A stretch of 64,000 nt of DNA from Photorhabdus cinerea. GTDB lineage: Bacteria; Pseudomonadota; Gammaproteobacteria; Enterobacterales; Enterobacteriaceae. The DNA lies in the NCBI RefSeq assembly GCF_011189575.1, contig NZ_PUJW01000016.1, forward strand, positions 51,510 to 115,509. The letters are read 5' to 3'. The notes beneath the pieces are model-generated. The model was not told the DNA's origin and did no database searches. It worked only from the letters and a program-made list of their open reading frames with translations. This document shows, piece after piece, positions 51,428 to 62,088 of the stretch (position 1 is the stretch's first letter; each line of letters opens with the position of its first letter). The position numbers were made by a program, and so were the translations under genes.

Positions 51428-54400
51428 TTACTTTTTATCGCCACCAAAACCAGCATTTAGCAGTTCTGCCAGGTTCGCAGTTGCTTCATCAACACTCACT
51501 TGTGGTGCTTCAGAAGCTTCGTTTAACTGACGACGACGTATACGAGCCTGATGGTAAGCATAACCCGTACCCGCAGGGATCAGACGACCGACGATGACGT
51601 TTTCTTTCAAGCCACGCAGTTCATCACGTTTACCCGCAACCGCTGCTTCAGTCAGTACGCGGGTTGTTTCCTGGAACGATGCCGCAGAGATGAAGGATTC
51701 AGTTGCCAGAGACGCTTTGGTGATACCCAACAGATCACGGCCATAAGTTGCAGGGACTTTACCATCCTGTTCCAGCTTACGGTTTGCTACTTTAACGCGG
51801 GCATATTCAACCTGTTCACCTTCCAGAAATTCGGAACTACCTGCACTTTCGATGGTTGCTTTACGCAGCATCTGACGAACGATAACCTCAATGTGTTTAT
51901 CGTTAATCTTAACCCCTTGCAAGCGGTAAACTTCCTGAACTTCGTTGGTGATGTAACGGGTCACCGCATGAACACCACGCAGGCGCAGAATGTCATGTGG
52001 AGACTCTGGACCATCGGAGATCACGTCACCACGTTCAACAACCTCACCCTCAAACACGTTCAACTGACGCCATTTAGGGATCATCTCTTCGTAAGCATCA
52101 CCACCATCTAATGGGGAGATGACCAAACGACGTTTGCCCTTAGTTTCTTTACCGAAGGAAACGATACCACTGACCTCAGCCAGGATGGCAGGCTCTTTCG
52201 GACGACGTGCTTCGAACAAGTCAGCAACGCGTGGCAGACCACCAGTAATATCTTTCGTACCACCGGATTCCTGAGGAATACGCGCCAACGTATCACCAGC
52301 AGAAATGCTCACGCCATCGTCCAATTGAACAATTGCTTTGCCTGGCAAGAAATATTGAGCAGGCATATCAGTACCTGGGATCAATACATCGTCACCATTG
52401 GCATCAACAATTTTCAGTGCCGGACGCAGGTCTTTACCACTACCAGTACGCTCTGCACTATCCAGAACAACCAATGAAGACAAACCGGTCAGTTCATCAG
52501 TCTGACGAGTAATAGTCTGACCATCTACCATATCAGCGAAACGGATGATACCGGATACTTCACTGACAACTGGCATGGTATGTGGGTCCCAGTTAGCAAC
52601 GGTTTCGCCACCGTTAACTGCTTCTCCATCACCTTTACCCAGTACCGCACCGTAAGGGACTTTATAACTTTCTTTAGTACGGCCAAATTCGTCGATCAGA
52701 CACAGTTCTGTGTTACGAGAAGTAATCACCAGTTTGCCAGCTGAGTTCGTCACGGATTTAGCGTTAAACAGCTTCAGACTACCTTTGTTACGAACCTGAA
52801 TGCTGGATTCTGCTGCCGCACGAGATGCCGCACCACCGATGTGGAACGTACGCATCGTCAGCTGTGTACCCGGCTCACCGATGGACTGAGCTGCAATAAC
52901 ACCAACAGCTTCACCTTTATTGATGATATGTCCACGGGCAAGGTCACGACCATAACAGTTTGCACAAACACCGAAGTCAGTTTCACAGCTTACAACGGAG
53001 CGTACTTTAATGCTGTCAACAGAGCTCTCTTCTAACAGATCACACCATTTTTCGTTCAGCAATGTGTTACGTGGTACGAGAATGTCAGCAGTACCTGGTT
53101 TCAGCACATCTTCTGCCGTCACACGACCCAATACACGCTCACGCAGTGGTTCTTTAACATCACCACCTTCAATAACCGGCGTCATCAGGATACCATCGTG
53201 CGTGCCACAATCGTCTTCTGTAACAACCAGATCCTGTGCAACGTCAACCAGACGGCGAGTCAAGTAACCAGAGTTCGCCGTTTTCAGTGCGGTATCCGCA
53301 AGACCTTTACGAGCACCGTGGGTTGAGATGAAGTACTGGAGTACGTTCAAACCTTCACGGAAGTTCGCGGTAATTGGGGTTTCGATGATGGAGCCATCTG
53401 GTTTAGCCATCAAGCCACGCATACCCGCCAACTGACGGATCTGAGCAGCAGAACCACGCGCACCGGAGTCAGCCATCATAAAGATGCTGTTGAAAGAGAC
53501 TTGTTGTTCTTCTTCACCGTCACGGTTAATCACTGTTTCAGTGGACAGGTTTTCCATCATTGCCTTAGCAACACGCTCGTTTGCTGCGGCCCAGATATCG
53601 ATAACCTTGTTATAACGTTCACCGGCTGTTACCAGACCCGACTGGAACTGTTCCTGAATTTCAGCAACTTCAGCTTCCGCTTCTGCAATGATCCCCGCTT
53701 TTTTCTCTGGGATAACCATGTCGTCGATACCAACAGATGCCCCTGAACGTGCAGCGTAGGCAAAGCCGGTATACATGATCTGGTCAGCGAAGATAACTGT
53801 TGGTTTCAGGCCCATCACACGGTAGCAAGTGTTCAGCATTCTGGAGATAGCTTTTTTACCCAGTGGTTGGTTAACCAAAGAGTAAGGCAGACCTCTCGGT
53901 ACGATCATCCACAGAATTGCTCGACCAATGGTAGTATCAACCAAACCAGTGCTGGTCGTGATGTTACCTTCACCATCTCTCACTTCTTCAGTAATACGAA
54001 CTTTGACGCGGGCATGCAGAGAAGCCAGACCTGCGCGGTATACGCGTTCTGCTTCTTTAGGCCCAGTCAGCACCATGCCTTCGCCTTTAGCGTTAACACA
54101 GTCACGAGTCATGTAATACAGACCCAGAACAACGTCCTGAGATGGCACGATGATTGGCTCACCACTCGCAGGAGACAGGATGTTGTTGGTCGACATCATC
54201 AATGCACGCGCTTCCAGCTGGGCTTCCAGTGTCAGCGGTACGTGAACAGCCATCTGGTCACCGTCAAAGTCAGCGTTATATGCCGCACACACCAATGGGT
54301 GCAACTGAATCGCTTTACCTTCGATGAGAACCGGTTCGAATGCCTGAATACCCAAACGGTGAAGTGTCGGTGCACGGTTCAGCAGAACCGGGTGTTCACG

Positions 54401-55648
54401 AATAACTTCATCCAGGATATCCCATACCACCGCCTCTTCACGCTCAACCATCTTCTTGGCTGCTTTAATGGTGGTCGCCAAACCACGCAGTTCCAGCTTG
54501 CCGTAGATGAATGGCTTGAACAGCTCCAGTGCCATCTTTTTAGGCAGACCACACTGATGCAAACGCAGGTAAGGACCTACGGTGATTACAGAACGACCGG
54601 AATAGTCAACACGTTTACCTAACAGGTTTTGACGGAAACGGCCCTGTTTACCCTTAATCATATCTGCCAGGGATTTCAGAGGACGTTTGTTAGAACCAGT
54701 AATTGCACGACCGCGACGACCGTTATCCAGCAAAGCATCGACCGCTTCCTGCAACATACGTTTTTCGTTACGAACGATGATATCTGGTGCTGCCAGATCT
54801 AGCAGGCGTTTCAAACGGTTGTTACGGTTAATAACACGACGATACAGATCGTTCAGATCCGAAGTGGCAAAACGACCACCATCCAGTGGAACCAATGGAC
54901 GTAGATCCGGTGGCAGAACTGGCAGAACCGTCAGCACCATCCATTCAGGTTTGTTACCAGACTGAATAAATGCTTCCAACAGCTTAATACGTTTGGTCAG
55001 CTTTTTACGTTTAGTTTCAGAGTTAGTTTCATTTAACTCTTCACGCAACTTTTCACACTCATTTTCCAGATCGAGATTTTTCAGCAAAGACTGGATAGCT
55101 TCTGCACCCATCTTCGCATCGAATTCATCACCAAACTCTTCCAGTGCATCCAAGTATTGCTCTTCTGTCAGGATCTGACTGCGTTCCAGACTAGTCATAC
55201 CGCCTTCTACAACCACATAGGATTCGAAGTACAGTACGCGCTCAATATCACGCAGTGGCATATCCAGCAACAAACCGATGCGGGATGGCAATGATTTCAG
55301 GAACCAAATGTGTGCAGTCGGAGAAGCCAGTTCGATGTGCCCCATACGTTCACGACGAACTTTAGTCTGGGTGACTTCTACGCCACACTTCTCACAAATC
55401 ACACCACGGTGTTTCAGACGCTTGTATTTACCACACAAGCACTCATAGTCTTTTACCGGTCCGAAAATACGGGCACAGAAAAGGCCGTCACGCTCAGGTT
55501 TGAACGTACGGTAGTTAATAGTTTCCGGCTTTTTCACTTCACCGAATGACCATGAACGGATCATATCTGGTGAGGCCAGAGCAATTTTGATCGCATCAAA
55601 CTCTTCGGTCTTAGTTTGCGCTTTCAGAAACTTCAATAAGTCTTTCAC
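51428..55648 (-). CDS. rpoC: RNA polymerase subunit beta-prime RpoC
   Basis: The protein is 1406 aa (E. coli 1407). The N-terminal zinc finger is CLCGKYKRLKHRGVICEKCG; the catalytic loop is NADFDGDQMAVH with three Asp holding Mg; the bridge helix and trigger loop follow (MMADSGARGSAAQIRQLAGMRG). The start is GTG at 55648 with AGGAG 7 bp upstream, the E. coli start; the frame beyond it is not coding. It is the last gene of the rplKAJL-rpoBC block and assembles with RpoB, RpoA and omega. Confidence 0.98.
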   Translation of the reverse strand: MKDLLKFLKAQTKTEEFDAIKIALASPDMIRSWSFGEVKKPETINYRTFKPERDGLFCARIFGPVKDYECLCGKYKRLKHRGVICEKCGVEVTQTKVRRERMGHIELASPTAHIWFLKSLPSRIGLLLDMPLRDIERVLYFESYVVVEGGMTSLERSQILTEEQYLDALEEFGDEFDAKMGAEAIQSLLKNLDLENECEKLREELNETNSETKRKKLTKRIKLLEAFIQSGNKPEWMVLTVLPVLPPDLRPLVPLDGGRFATSDLNDLYRRVINRNNRLKRLLDLAAPDIIVRNEKRMLQEAVDALLDNGRRGRAITGSNKRPLKSLADMIKGKQGRFRQNLLGKRVDYSGRSVITVGPYLRLHQCGLPKKMALELFKPFIYGKLELRGLATTIKAAKKMVEREEAVVWDILDEVIREHPVLLNRAPTLHRLGIQAFEPVLIEGKAIQLHPLVCAAYNADFDGDQMAVHVPLTLEAQLEARALMMSTNNILSPASGEPIIVPSQDVVLGLYYMTRDCVNAKGEGMVLTGPKEAERVYRAGLASLHARVKVRITEEVRDGEGNITTSTGLVDTTIGRAILWMIVPRGLPYSLVNQPLGKKAISRMLNTCYRVMGLKPTVIFADQIMYTGFAYAARSGASVGIDDMVIPEKKAGIIAEAEAEVAEIQEQFQSGLVTAGERYNKVIDIWAAANERVAKAMMENLSTETVINRDGEEEQQVSFNSIFMMADSGARGSAAQIRQLAGMRGLMAKPDGSIIETPITANFREGLNVLQYFISTHGARKGLADTALKTANSGYLTRRLVDVAQDLVVTEDDCGTHDGILMTPVIEGGDVKEPLRERVLGRVTAEDVLKPGTADILVPRNTLLNEKWCDLLEESSVDSIKVRSVVSCETDFGVCANCYGRDLARGHIINKGEAVGVIAAQSIGEPGTQLTMRTFHIGGAASRAAAESSIQVRNKGSLKLFNAKSVTNSAGKLVITSRNTELCLIDEFGRTKESYKVPYGAVLGKGDGEAVNGGETVANWDPHTMPVVSEVSGIIRFADMVDGQTITRQTDELTGLSSLVVLDSAERTGSGKDLRPALKIVDANGDDVLIPGTDMPAQYFLPGKAIVQLDDGVSISAGDTLARIPQESGGTKDITGGLPRVADLFEARRPKEPAILAEVSGIVSFGKETKGKRRLVISPLDGGDAYEEMIPKWRQLNVFEGEVVERGDVISDGPESPHDILRLRGVHAVTRYITNEVQEVYRLQGVKINDKHIEVIVRQMLRKATIESAGSSEFLEGEQVEYARVKVANRKLEQDGKVPATYGRDLLGITKASLATESFISAASFQETTRVLTEAAVAGKRDELRGLKENVIVGRLIPAGTGYAYHQARIRRRQLNEASEAPQVSVDEATANLAELLNAGFGGDKK

Positions 55649-55778
55649 GAAATGGCTCCTGTCGGAGTTAGACCTGTCAGGAGAGCGGCCCATGCCACTC
55701 CCCCCTATAACCAGTGCAACCACTGGCTGGTAAACTGCCCGTCATATCCATTCAGGGCAGTACCAGCGGGAATACGAT

Positions 55779-58700
55779 TTACTCGTCTTCCAGCTCGATG
55801 TTGATACCCAGAGAGCGGATCTCTTTCAACAATACGTTAAAGGATTCCGGCATACCTGGTTCCATCTGGTGGTTACCATCCACGATGTTTTTATACATCT
55901 TGGTACGGCCGTTAACATCGTCGGACTTGACGGTGAGCATTTCCTGCAAGGTGTATGCAGCACCATATGCTTCCAATGCCCACACTTCCATCTCACCGAA
56001 GCGTTGACCACCGAACTGCGCCTTACCACCCAGCGGTTGCTGAGTAACCAGACTATACGAACCGGTTGAACGAGCATGCATTTTGTCATCCACCAAGTGG
56101 TTCAGTTTCAACATATACATGTAGCCAACTGTAACCTGGCGTTCGAATTGCTCACCGGTACGACCGTCAAACAGGGTAATCTGACCAGAAGTTGGTAAGT
56201 CACCCAATTTCAGCAGTTCTTTAATTTCTTTCTCTTTCGCACCATCAAACACTGGTGTCGCAATTGGCATACCTTTTTTCAGGTTTTCAGCCAGACGAAG
56301 AACTTCTTCATCAGAGAAAGTGTTCAGATCAACTTTCTGACGGGTTTCATCACCTAGGTCATAAGCTTTCTGGATAAATTCACGCAGTTTGGCAACTTCC
56401 TGCTGCTGTTTCAGCATCGCATTGATCTTGTCACCAATACCTTTCGCAGCCATGCCTAAGTGAGTTTCCAGGATCTGGCCAATGTTCATACGTGATGGTA
56501 CGCCCAGTGGGTTCAATACGATATCTACCGGAGTACCGTTTTCATCGTAAGGCATATCCTCGATCGGGTTGATCTTGGAGATAACACCCTTGTTACCATG
56601 GCGACCTGCCATCTTATCACCAGGCTGAATCTGACGTTTAACTGCCAGGTAAACTTTAACGATTTTCAGTACGCCAGGTGCGAGATCATCGCCCTGCGTG
56701 ATCTTACGGCGTTTAGCATCCAGTTTTTTCTCGAACTCAGCTTTCAGTTCGTCATACTGTTCAGCCAACTGTTCCAACTGATTCTGTTTTTCTTCATCAG
56801 CCAGACCCAATTCCAACCAACGCTCACGAGGGAGTTTGTCAAGTTTCTCAGCTTCTATACCGCCAGAAATCAGGACAGAACGGATACGCGCGAACAAACC
56901 AGCTTCAAAGATTTGCAGCTCTTCTGTCAGGTCTTTCTTAGCCTGACGCAATTGCATCTCTTCAATTTCCAGAGCGCGCTTGTCTTTTTCCACACCGTCA
57001 CGGGTAAATACCTGTACATCGATAACCGTACCGGATACACCATTTGGTACGCGCAGAGAAGAGTCTTTAACATCGGACGCCTTCTCACCGAAGATAGCAC
57101 GTAGTAGTTTTTCTTCTGGCGTCAGTTGGGTTTCACCTTTAGGTGTCACTTTACCAACCAGAATGTCACCGCCGGTAACTTCCGCACCGATATAAACGAT
57201 ACCGGATTCATCCAGTTTGGAGAGCGCAGCTTCACCCACGTTAGGGATGTCAGCAGTGATCTCTTCAGGCCCTAATTTGGTATCACGAGATACACAAGCC
57301 AATTCCTGAATATGAATGGTTGTAAAGCGATCTTCCTGAACAACACGCTCAGAAACTAAGATGGAGTCCTCGAAGTTATAACCATTCCACGGCATGAACG
57401 CTACGCGCATGTTCTGACCCAGCGCCAACTCACCCAAATCAGTGGATGGGCCGTCAGCCAGCACATCACCGCGTTCTACTGGTTCACCCAGAGAAACGCA
57501 TGGCATTTGGTTAATACAAGTGTTCTGGTTAGAACGGGTGTATTTAGTCAGGTTATAGATATCAATACCTGCTTCACCCGAATACATTTCATCTTCGTTT
57601 ACTTTGATAACGATACGAGACGCATCAACGTACTGAACCACACCACCGCGTTTAGCTACAGAAGTTACACCTGAGTCAACGGCTACAGCCCGTTCCATAC
57701 CTGTACCTACCAACGGCTTATCAGCACGCAGAGTAGGAACAGCCTGACGTTGCATATTTGCACCCATCAATGCACGGTTTGCGTCATCGTGTTCCAAGAA
57801 TGGGATCAAAGAAGCACCAACGGAAACCACCTGCTGGGTAGAAACATCCATATATTCAACCTGTTCACGGTTGAATAAGCTGGATTCGCCATAGTTACGA
57901 CAGGTTATTAGATCTTCAACGAAATGGCCTTCATCATCTAATACGGTGTTTGCCTGTGCGATGACGAAGTTACCTTCTTCAATCGCAGACAGATAATGAA
58001 TTTCATCAGTTACAACGCCGTCACGAACTAAACGGTATGGGGTTTCAAGGAAACCATACTCGTTAGTCTGTGCATAAACAGACAACGAGTTAATCAAACC
58101 GATGTTCGGACCTTCTGGGGTTTCAATTGGACATACACGACCGTAGTGAGTCGGATGTACGTCACGTACTTCGAAGCCTGCACGCTCACGAGTCAAACCA
58201 CCTGGACCCAACGCAGAGATACGGCGTTTGTGGGTGATTTCAGAAAGCGGGTTGTTTTGGTCCATAAACTGAGACAGCTGGCTGGAACCAAAGAATTCTT
58301 TTACTGCGGCTGAAATCGGCTTAGCGTTGATCATGTCCTGAGGCATCAGAGTATCCAGATCACCCAGAGACAGACGCTCTTTAACTGCGCGTTCAACACG
58401 CACCAGACCAACACGGAACTGGTTCTCTGCCATTTCACCAACGGAGCGGATACGACGGTTACCTAAGTGGTCAATATCGTCGACTTCACCTTTACCATTA
58501 CGGATATCAATAAGTTTCTTCATGACATCAATGATGTCATTTTTACTCAGAATACCGGAGCCTTCAACTTCTTCCCGACTCAGTGAACGGTTGAATTTCA
58601 TACGACCAACCGCAGAAAGATCATAGCGATCTTCTGAGAAGAACAAGTTTTCAAACAGATTTTCTGCCGCTTCACGCGTTGGTGGCTCACCAGGACGCAT

Positions 58701-59807
58701 CATGCGATAAATCTCAACCAAAGCACTCAAACGATCATTGGTTGGATCAACACGAAGTGTCTCAGAAATATATGCACCGTGATCTAAATCGTTGGTGAAC
58801 AGTGTTTCGATAGATTTGTGACCAGCCTGGCTCAAACGTGCCAGCAAATCCAAAGAGAGCTCCATGTTAGCAGCACAGATAATTTCACCTGTATTGGCAT
58901 CAATGTAGTCTCTTGCAACAACTTTACCCGCGATATATTCAACAGGAACCTCAATGCGGTTCACGTCGTCTTTTTCTAACTGGCGGATATGACGTGCGGT
59001 AATACGACGGCCTTTTTCAACATAAACTTTGCCGTTTGCTTCAATATCAAAAGAAGCGGTTTCACCGCGCAAACGTTCTGGTACCAGAGTCATTTGCAGT
59101 CTGTTGTCACGAATTTCGAAAATCGTTTTACTGAAGAATAGATTCAAGATCTCTTCAGTGCTGTAATTCATTGCACGCAGAATAATCGTTGCCGGCAATT
59201 TACGGCGACGGTCAATACGCACAAACAGGTTATCTTTTGGATCGAATTCGAAATCTAACCAAGAACCACGGTAAGGGATAATACGTGCGTTATACAGCAC
59301 TTTACCGGATGAGTGAGTTTTACCCTTATCGCTGTCAAAGAATACACCAGGACTACGATGTAACTGGGAGACAATAACCCTCTCAGTACCATTGATAACA
59401 AAAGTACCGTTGTCAGTCATGAGCGGAATTTCACCCATGTAGACTTCTTGTTCTTTGATGTCTTTGACTGTGCCTTCCGGTGCTTCACGTTCATAGATGA
59501 CCAGACGCAGTTTAACGCGCAGAGGTGCAGAATAAGTGACACCACGAATCTGGCACTCTTTAACATCAAACACTGGCTCACCAAGACGGTAGCTAACGTA
59601 TTGCAGCTCCGAACTGCCACTGTAACTCTGAATTGGGAATACAGAACGGAATGCCGCTTCTAAACCATTCTGGCCTTCTGGATCTTGCTCGATAAACTTC
59701 TGGAACGAGTCAAGTTGGATAGAAAGGAGATAAGGTACATCCAACACTTGTGGACGCTTACCAAAATCCTTACGAATACGTTTTTTCTCGGTATAGGAGT
59801 AAACCAT
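55779..59807 (-). CDS. rpoB: RNA polymerase subunit beta RpoB
   Basis: The protein is 1342 aa, equal to E. coli. The rifampicin-pocket segment SSQLSQFMDQNNPLSEITHK and the nearby RRISALGPGG carry the residues of rifampicin-sensitive enzymes. Other conserved parts are GDKMAGRHGNKGVIS and the C-terminal LLKEIRSLGINIELEDE. It starts at ATG 59807 (MVYSYTEKKRIRKDFGKR). It lies 130 bp upstream of rpoC and 339 bp downstream of rplL, with an attenuator in that gap. Confidence 0.98.
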   Translation of the reverse strand: MVYSYTEKKRIRKDFGKRPQVLDVPYLLSIQLDSFQKFIEQDPEGQNGLEAAFRSVFPIQSYSGSSELQYVSYRLGEPVFDVKECQIRGVTYSAPLRVKLRLVIYEREAPEGTVKDIKEQEVYMGEIPLMTDNGTFVINGTERVIVSQLHRSPGVFFDSDKGKTHSSGKVLYNARIIPYRGSWLDFEFDPKDNLFVRIDRRRKLPATIILRAMNYSTEEILNLFFSKTIFEIRDNRLQMTLVPERLRGETASFDIEANGKVYVEKGRRITARHIRQLEKDDVNRIEVPVEYIAGKVVARDYIDANTGEIICAANMELSLDLLARLSQAGHKSIETLFTNDLDHGAYISETLRVDPTNDRLSALVEIYRMMRPGEPPTREAAENLFENLFFSEDRYDLSAVGRMKFNRSLSREEVEGSGILSKNDIIDVMKKLIDIRNGKGEVDDIDHLGNRRIRSVGEMAENQFRVGLVRVERAVKERLSLGDLDTLMPQDMINAKPISAAVKEFFGSSQLSQFMDQNNPLSEITHKRRISALGPGGLTRERAGFEVRDVHPTHYGRVCPIETPEGPNIGLINSLSVYAQTNEYGFLETPYRLVRDGVVTDEIHYLSAIEEGNFVIAQANTVLDDEGHFVEDLITCRNYGESSLFNREQVEYMDVSTQQVVSVGASLIPFLEHDDANRALMGANMQRQAVPTLRADKPLVGTGMERAVAVDSGVTSVAKRGGVVQYVDASRIVIKVNEDEMYSGEAGIDIYNLTKYTRSNQNTCINQMPCVSLGEPVERGDVLADGPSTDLGELALGQNMRVAFMPWNGYNFEDSILVSERVVQEDRFTTIHIQELACVSRDTKLGPEEITADIPNVGEAALSKLDESGIVYIGAEVTGGDILVGKVTPKGETQLTPEEKLLRAIFGEKASDVKDSSLRVPNGVSGTVIDVQVFTRDGVEKDKRALEIEEMQLRQAKKDLTEELQIFEAGLFARIRSVLISGGIEAEKLDKLPRERWLELGLADEEKQNQLEQLAEQYDELKAEFEKKLDAKRRKITQGDDLAPGVLKIVKVYLAVKRQIQPGDKMAGRHGNKGVISKINPIEDMPYDENGTPVDIVLNPLGVPSRMNIGQILETHLGMAAKGIGDKINAMLKQQQEVAKLREFIQKAYDLGDETRQKVDLNTFSDEEVLRLAENLKKGMPIATPVFDGAKEKEIKELLKLGDLPTSGQITLFDGRTGEQFERQVTVGYMYMLKLNHLVDDKMHARSTGSYSLVTQQPLGGKAQFGGQRFGEMEVWALEAYGAAYTLQEMLTVKSDDVNGRTKMYKNIVDGNHQMEPGMPESFNVLLKEIRSLGINIELEDE

Positions 59808-60146
59808 AGGGTTCCTCAGCTCGCTGATCAGTGACCCACTCTGTCCGCCCTAAAGGACAGCTCTTTACGACACTGTTTTTTCGAACAGAAAATTGAATTA
59901 TTTTCCGTAATACTCATTGCTATTACTCTTAAATCATTTCATTGCGCTACTTTACTACCGAGCTACCCGAGTGGATCGTAGCTGAGAACGCAGTATATTA
60001 AGTCGTCAATAGGAAAAAGTATTTGGGGGTTAATTAGCAGCCAAACAGTGGAAATGCTACTAATGCCCTACAGCGCAAAAAGGCTGGTGATTAAAAAATC
60101 ACCAGCCATCAGCCTTTAAAGTCAGGCTGCTAACTCAAAACTGAAC
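59808..60146 (-). promoter_or_regulatory. rplL-rpoB intergenic region
   Basis: In E. coli this gap holds an attenuating terminator and an RNase III site that set rpoBC expression below that of the ribosomal proteins. Here the attenuator hairpin is plain (60082-60107); an RNase III stem cannot be assigned by eye. Confidence 0.6.
60082..60107 (-). terminator. Attenuator between rplL and rpoB
   Basis: GGCTGGTGATT / AATCACCAGCC, 11 bp with a 4-nt loop, is followed on the minus strand by TTTTT, 40 bp after the rplL stop. Partial read-through would lower rpoBC transcription. Confidence 0.88.
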
Positions 60147-60515
60147 TTACTTGATCTCAACAGAAGCACCAGCTTCTTCCAGAGATTTTTTCAGTGCTTC
60201 AGCGTCATTTTTGCTGATAGCTTCTTTCAGTGTAGCGTTTGGAGCGCTTTCAACCAGGTCTTTCGCTTCTTTCAGACCCAGGCCAGTTGCGCCACGTACT
60301 GCCTTGATAACTGCAACTTTGTTAGCGCCAATAGCAGACAGAACAACATCAAACTCAGTTTTCTCTTCAACAGCTTCAGCAGCACCAGCAACTACAGCTA
60401 CAGCCGCAGCAGCAGAAACGCCGAATTTGTCTTCCATTGCAGTGATCAGTTCAACGACATCCATGACGGACATTGTTGCAACTTTGTCCAGAATTTGTTC
60501 TTTAGTGATAGACAT
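60147..60515 (-). CDS. rplL: Ribosomal protein bL12 (L7/L12)
   Basis: The protein is 122 aa. It has an N-terminal dimerisation helix pair (MSITKEQILDKVATMSVMDVVELI), an Ala/Val-rich hinge (SAAAAVAVVAGAAEA) and a C-terminal factor-binding domain (KVAVIKAVRGATGLGLKEAKDLVE). It forms the flexible ribosomal stalk with L10 and recruits translation GTPases. It lies 63 bp after rplJ. Confidence 0.97.
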   Translation of the reverse strand: MSITKEQILDKVATMSVMDVVELITAMEDKFGVSAAAAVAVVAGAAEAVEEKTEFDVVLSAIGANKVAVIKAVRGATGLGLKEAKDLVESAPNATLKEAISKNDAEALKKSLEEAGASVEIK

Positions 60516-60578
60516 AACAAGTGTTCCTAAAATTCAGAAATAATTTATACGTTAAAAAGCAACGAAGGAAATTGGCAA

Positions 60579-61076
60579 TTAAACTGCTTCTCTCTGCTCG
60601 CGTAACGCAGCCAATGTACGAACCAATTTGCCTGCAACGGCTTCTTTCATGGTTGACATCAGGCGTGCGATTGCTTCTTCGTAAGTTGGGAGTGTTGCCA
60701 AACGGTCAATATTGGCCGCAGGAATAAACTCTCCTTCAAAGGCTGCTGCTTTAATCTCGAATGCTGGATTCGCTTTCGCGAACTCTTTGAACAGACGAGC
60801 AGCTGCGCCCGGATGTTCATTAGAGAAAGCAATCAAGGTTGGACCAATAAACGCTTCTTTCAGGCACTCATATTCAGTACCTTCAACAGCACGGCGGATC
60901 AGTGTGTTACGAACAACACGGATATAAACGCCAGCTTCGCGACCTGCTTTACGCAGTTCAGTCATTTTACCTACAGTAACGCCACGGGAATCCGCAACAA
61001 CCGCAGACAGCGCGCCTTTGGCTACTTCGCTGACTTCAGCAACAATCGCTTGTTTGTCTTGAAGATTTAGTGCCAT
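60579..61076 (-). CDS. rplJ: Ribosomal protein uL10
   Basis: The protein is 165 aa, equal to E. coli. Features: MALNLQDKQAIVAEVSEVAKGALS, VVADSRGVTVGKMTELRKAGREAGV and a C-terminal helix that holds L7/L12 dimers. It is the stalk base on 23S rRNA and, with L12, represses its own mRNA through the leader upstream. The rplL gene follows. Confidence 0.97.
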   Translation of the reverse strand: MALNLQDKQAIVAEVSEVAKGALSAVVADSRGVTVGKMTELRKAGREAGVYIRVVRNTLIRRAVEGTEYECLKEAFIGPTLIAFSNEHPGAAARLFKEFAKANPAFEIKAAAFEGEFIPAANIDRLATLPTYEEAIARLMSTMKEAVAGKLVRTLAALREQREAV

Positions 61077-61383
61077 TAGCTTCTTGCTCCTGGATTAACC
61101 GGGAAGAACCCGGAACTCACATCACTCATAACACCAAAGGTGTCTGAGCTCTAAAACACGGCGAGCAGAATCCAGAAATGAATTTCATTTGGCTCTGTCA
61201 CCGTCTACGCAGGGATATTAAGTAATTACTTACACCTGCGGTCTTGGACGGGGCTTGGATTAGGCCAAGCTCCAACCGAAAATTGTTTGTTTAGCTAATA
61301 AATAATCTATCAGCCAAACATGAGGCGCCAGATTTTAGACAAATCTAACGCCAAGGTAAAGCGATAATCACATTCAGTTTAAA
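61077..61383 (-). promoter_or_regulatory. rplJ leader (L10 autoregulatory region)
   Basis: The 307-bp rplA-rplJ gap contains the stem-rich leader expected for L10 control, with a conserved block on the minus strand (GCCCCGTCCAAGACCGCAGG-type segment near 61236-61255) and the rplJ promoter region. A weak stem 61322-61352 follows rplA. I cannot fold it fully by eye. Confidence 0.6.
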
Positions 61384-62085
61384 TTAAACTGAAGCGCTCA
61401 GACCAGATTGGTCAATCGCTACACCAGCGCCCATAGTAGTGGACAGGCTAACTTTCTTAATGAAAATACCTTTAGCAGAAGATGGTTTTGCTTTTTTCAG
61501 CGCAACCAGCAGAGCTTCCAGGTTTTCTTTCAGTTTGTCAGCGTCGAAGTCAACTTTACCGATGGTGGTGTGGATAATGCCGTTTTTATCGTTACGGTAA
61601 CGAACCTGACCCGCTTTAGCGTTCTGAACAGCTTCAGCAACGTTAGGTGTTACAGTACCCACTTTAGGGTTTGGCATCAGACCACGTGGGCCTAGGATTT
61701 GACCTAATTGGCCAACAACGCGCATTGCATCTGGAGATGCAATCACAACGTCAAAATCCATTTCGCCTTTTTTGACCAGCTCAGCCAGGTCTTCCATACC
61801 TACCAGTTCAGCGCCAGCCGCTTTAGCAGCTTCAGCGTTTGCACCCTGGGTAAATACAGCTACACGAACAGAACGGCCAGTACCATGAGGCAATACAGTT
61901 GCACCACGTACGTTTTGATCAGATTTACGCGCGTCGATGCCGAGGTTAACAGCAACGTCAACGCTTTCTACGAATTTAGCGGTAGCCAATTCTTTCAGAA
62001 GAGCAACGGCTTCGTTAATGTCATATTGTTTAGTTGCATCAACTTTTTCACGGATTGTGCGCATGCGCTTGGTTAGTTTAGCCAT
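61384..62085 (-). CDS. rplA: Ribosomal protein uL1
   Basis: The protein is 233 aa (E. coli 234). Hallmarks are MAKLTKRMRTIREKVDATKQYDINEAVALLKEL, the RNA-contact segment GTGRSVRVAVFTQG, ILGPRGLMPNPKVGTVT, and the C-terminal KKVSLSTTMGAGVAID. It binds 23S rRNA at the E-site stalk and represses the L11 operon mRNA. It follows rplK by 3 bp. Confidence 0.97.
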   Translation of the reverse strand: MAKLTKRMRTIREKVDATKQYDINEAVALLKELATAKFVESVDVAVNLGIDARKSDQNVRGATVLPHGTGRSVRVAVFTQGANAEAAKAAGAELVGMEDLAELVKKGEMDFDVVIASPDAMRVVGQLGQILGPRGLMPNPKVGTVTPNVAEAVQNAKAGQVRYRNDKNGIIHTTIGKVDFDADKLKENLEALLVALKKAKPSSAKGIFIKKVSLSTTMGAGVAIDQSGLSASV

Positions 62086-62088
62086 CGA

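Noticed and set aside
53867..54622. 251-codon plus-strand ORF antisense to rpoC
   Set aside because: It is a long antisense frame caused by rpoC codon bias; no recognisable protein features.
60151..60543. 130-codon plus-strand ORF antisense to rplL
   Set aside because: It is the shadow of a highly biased ribosomal gene; composition is low-complexity Ala/Ser/Thr and rplL is certain.
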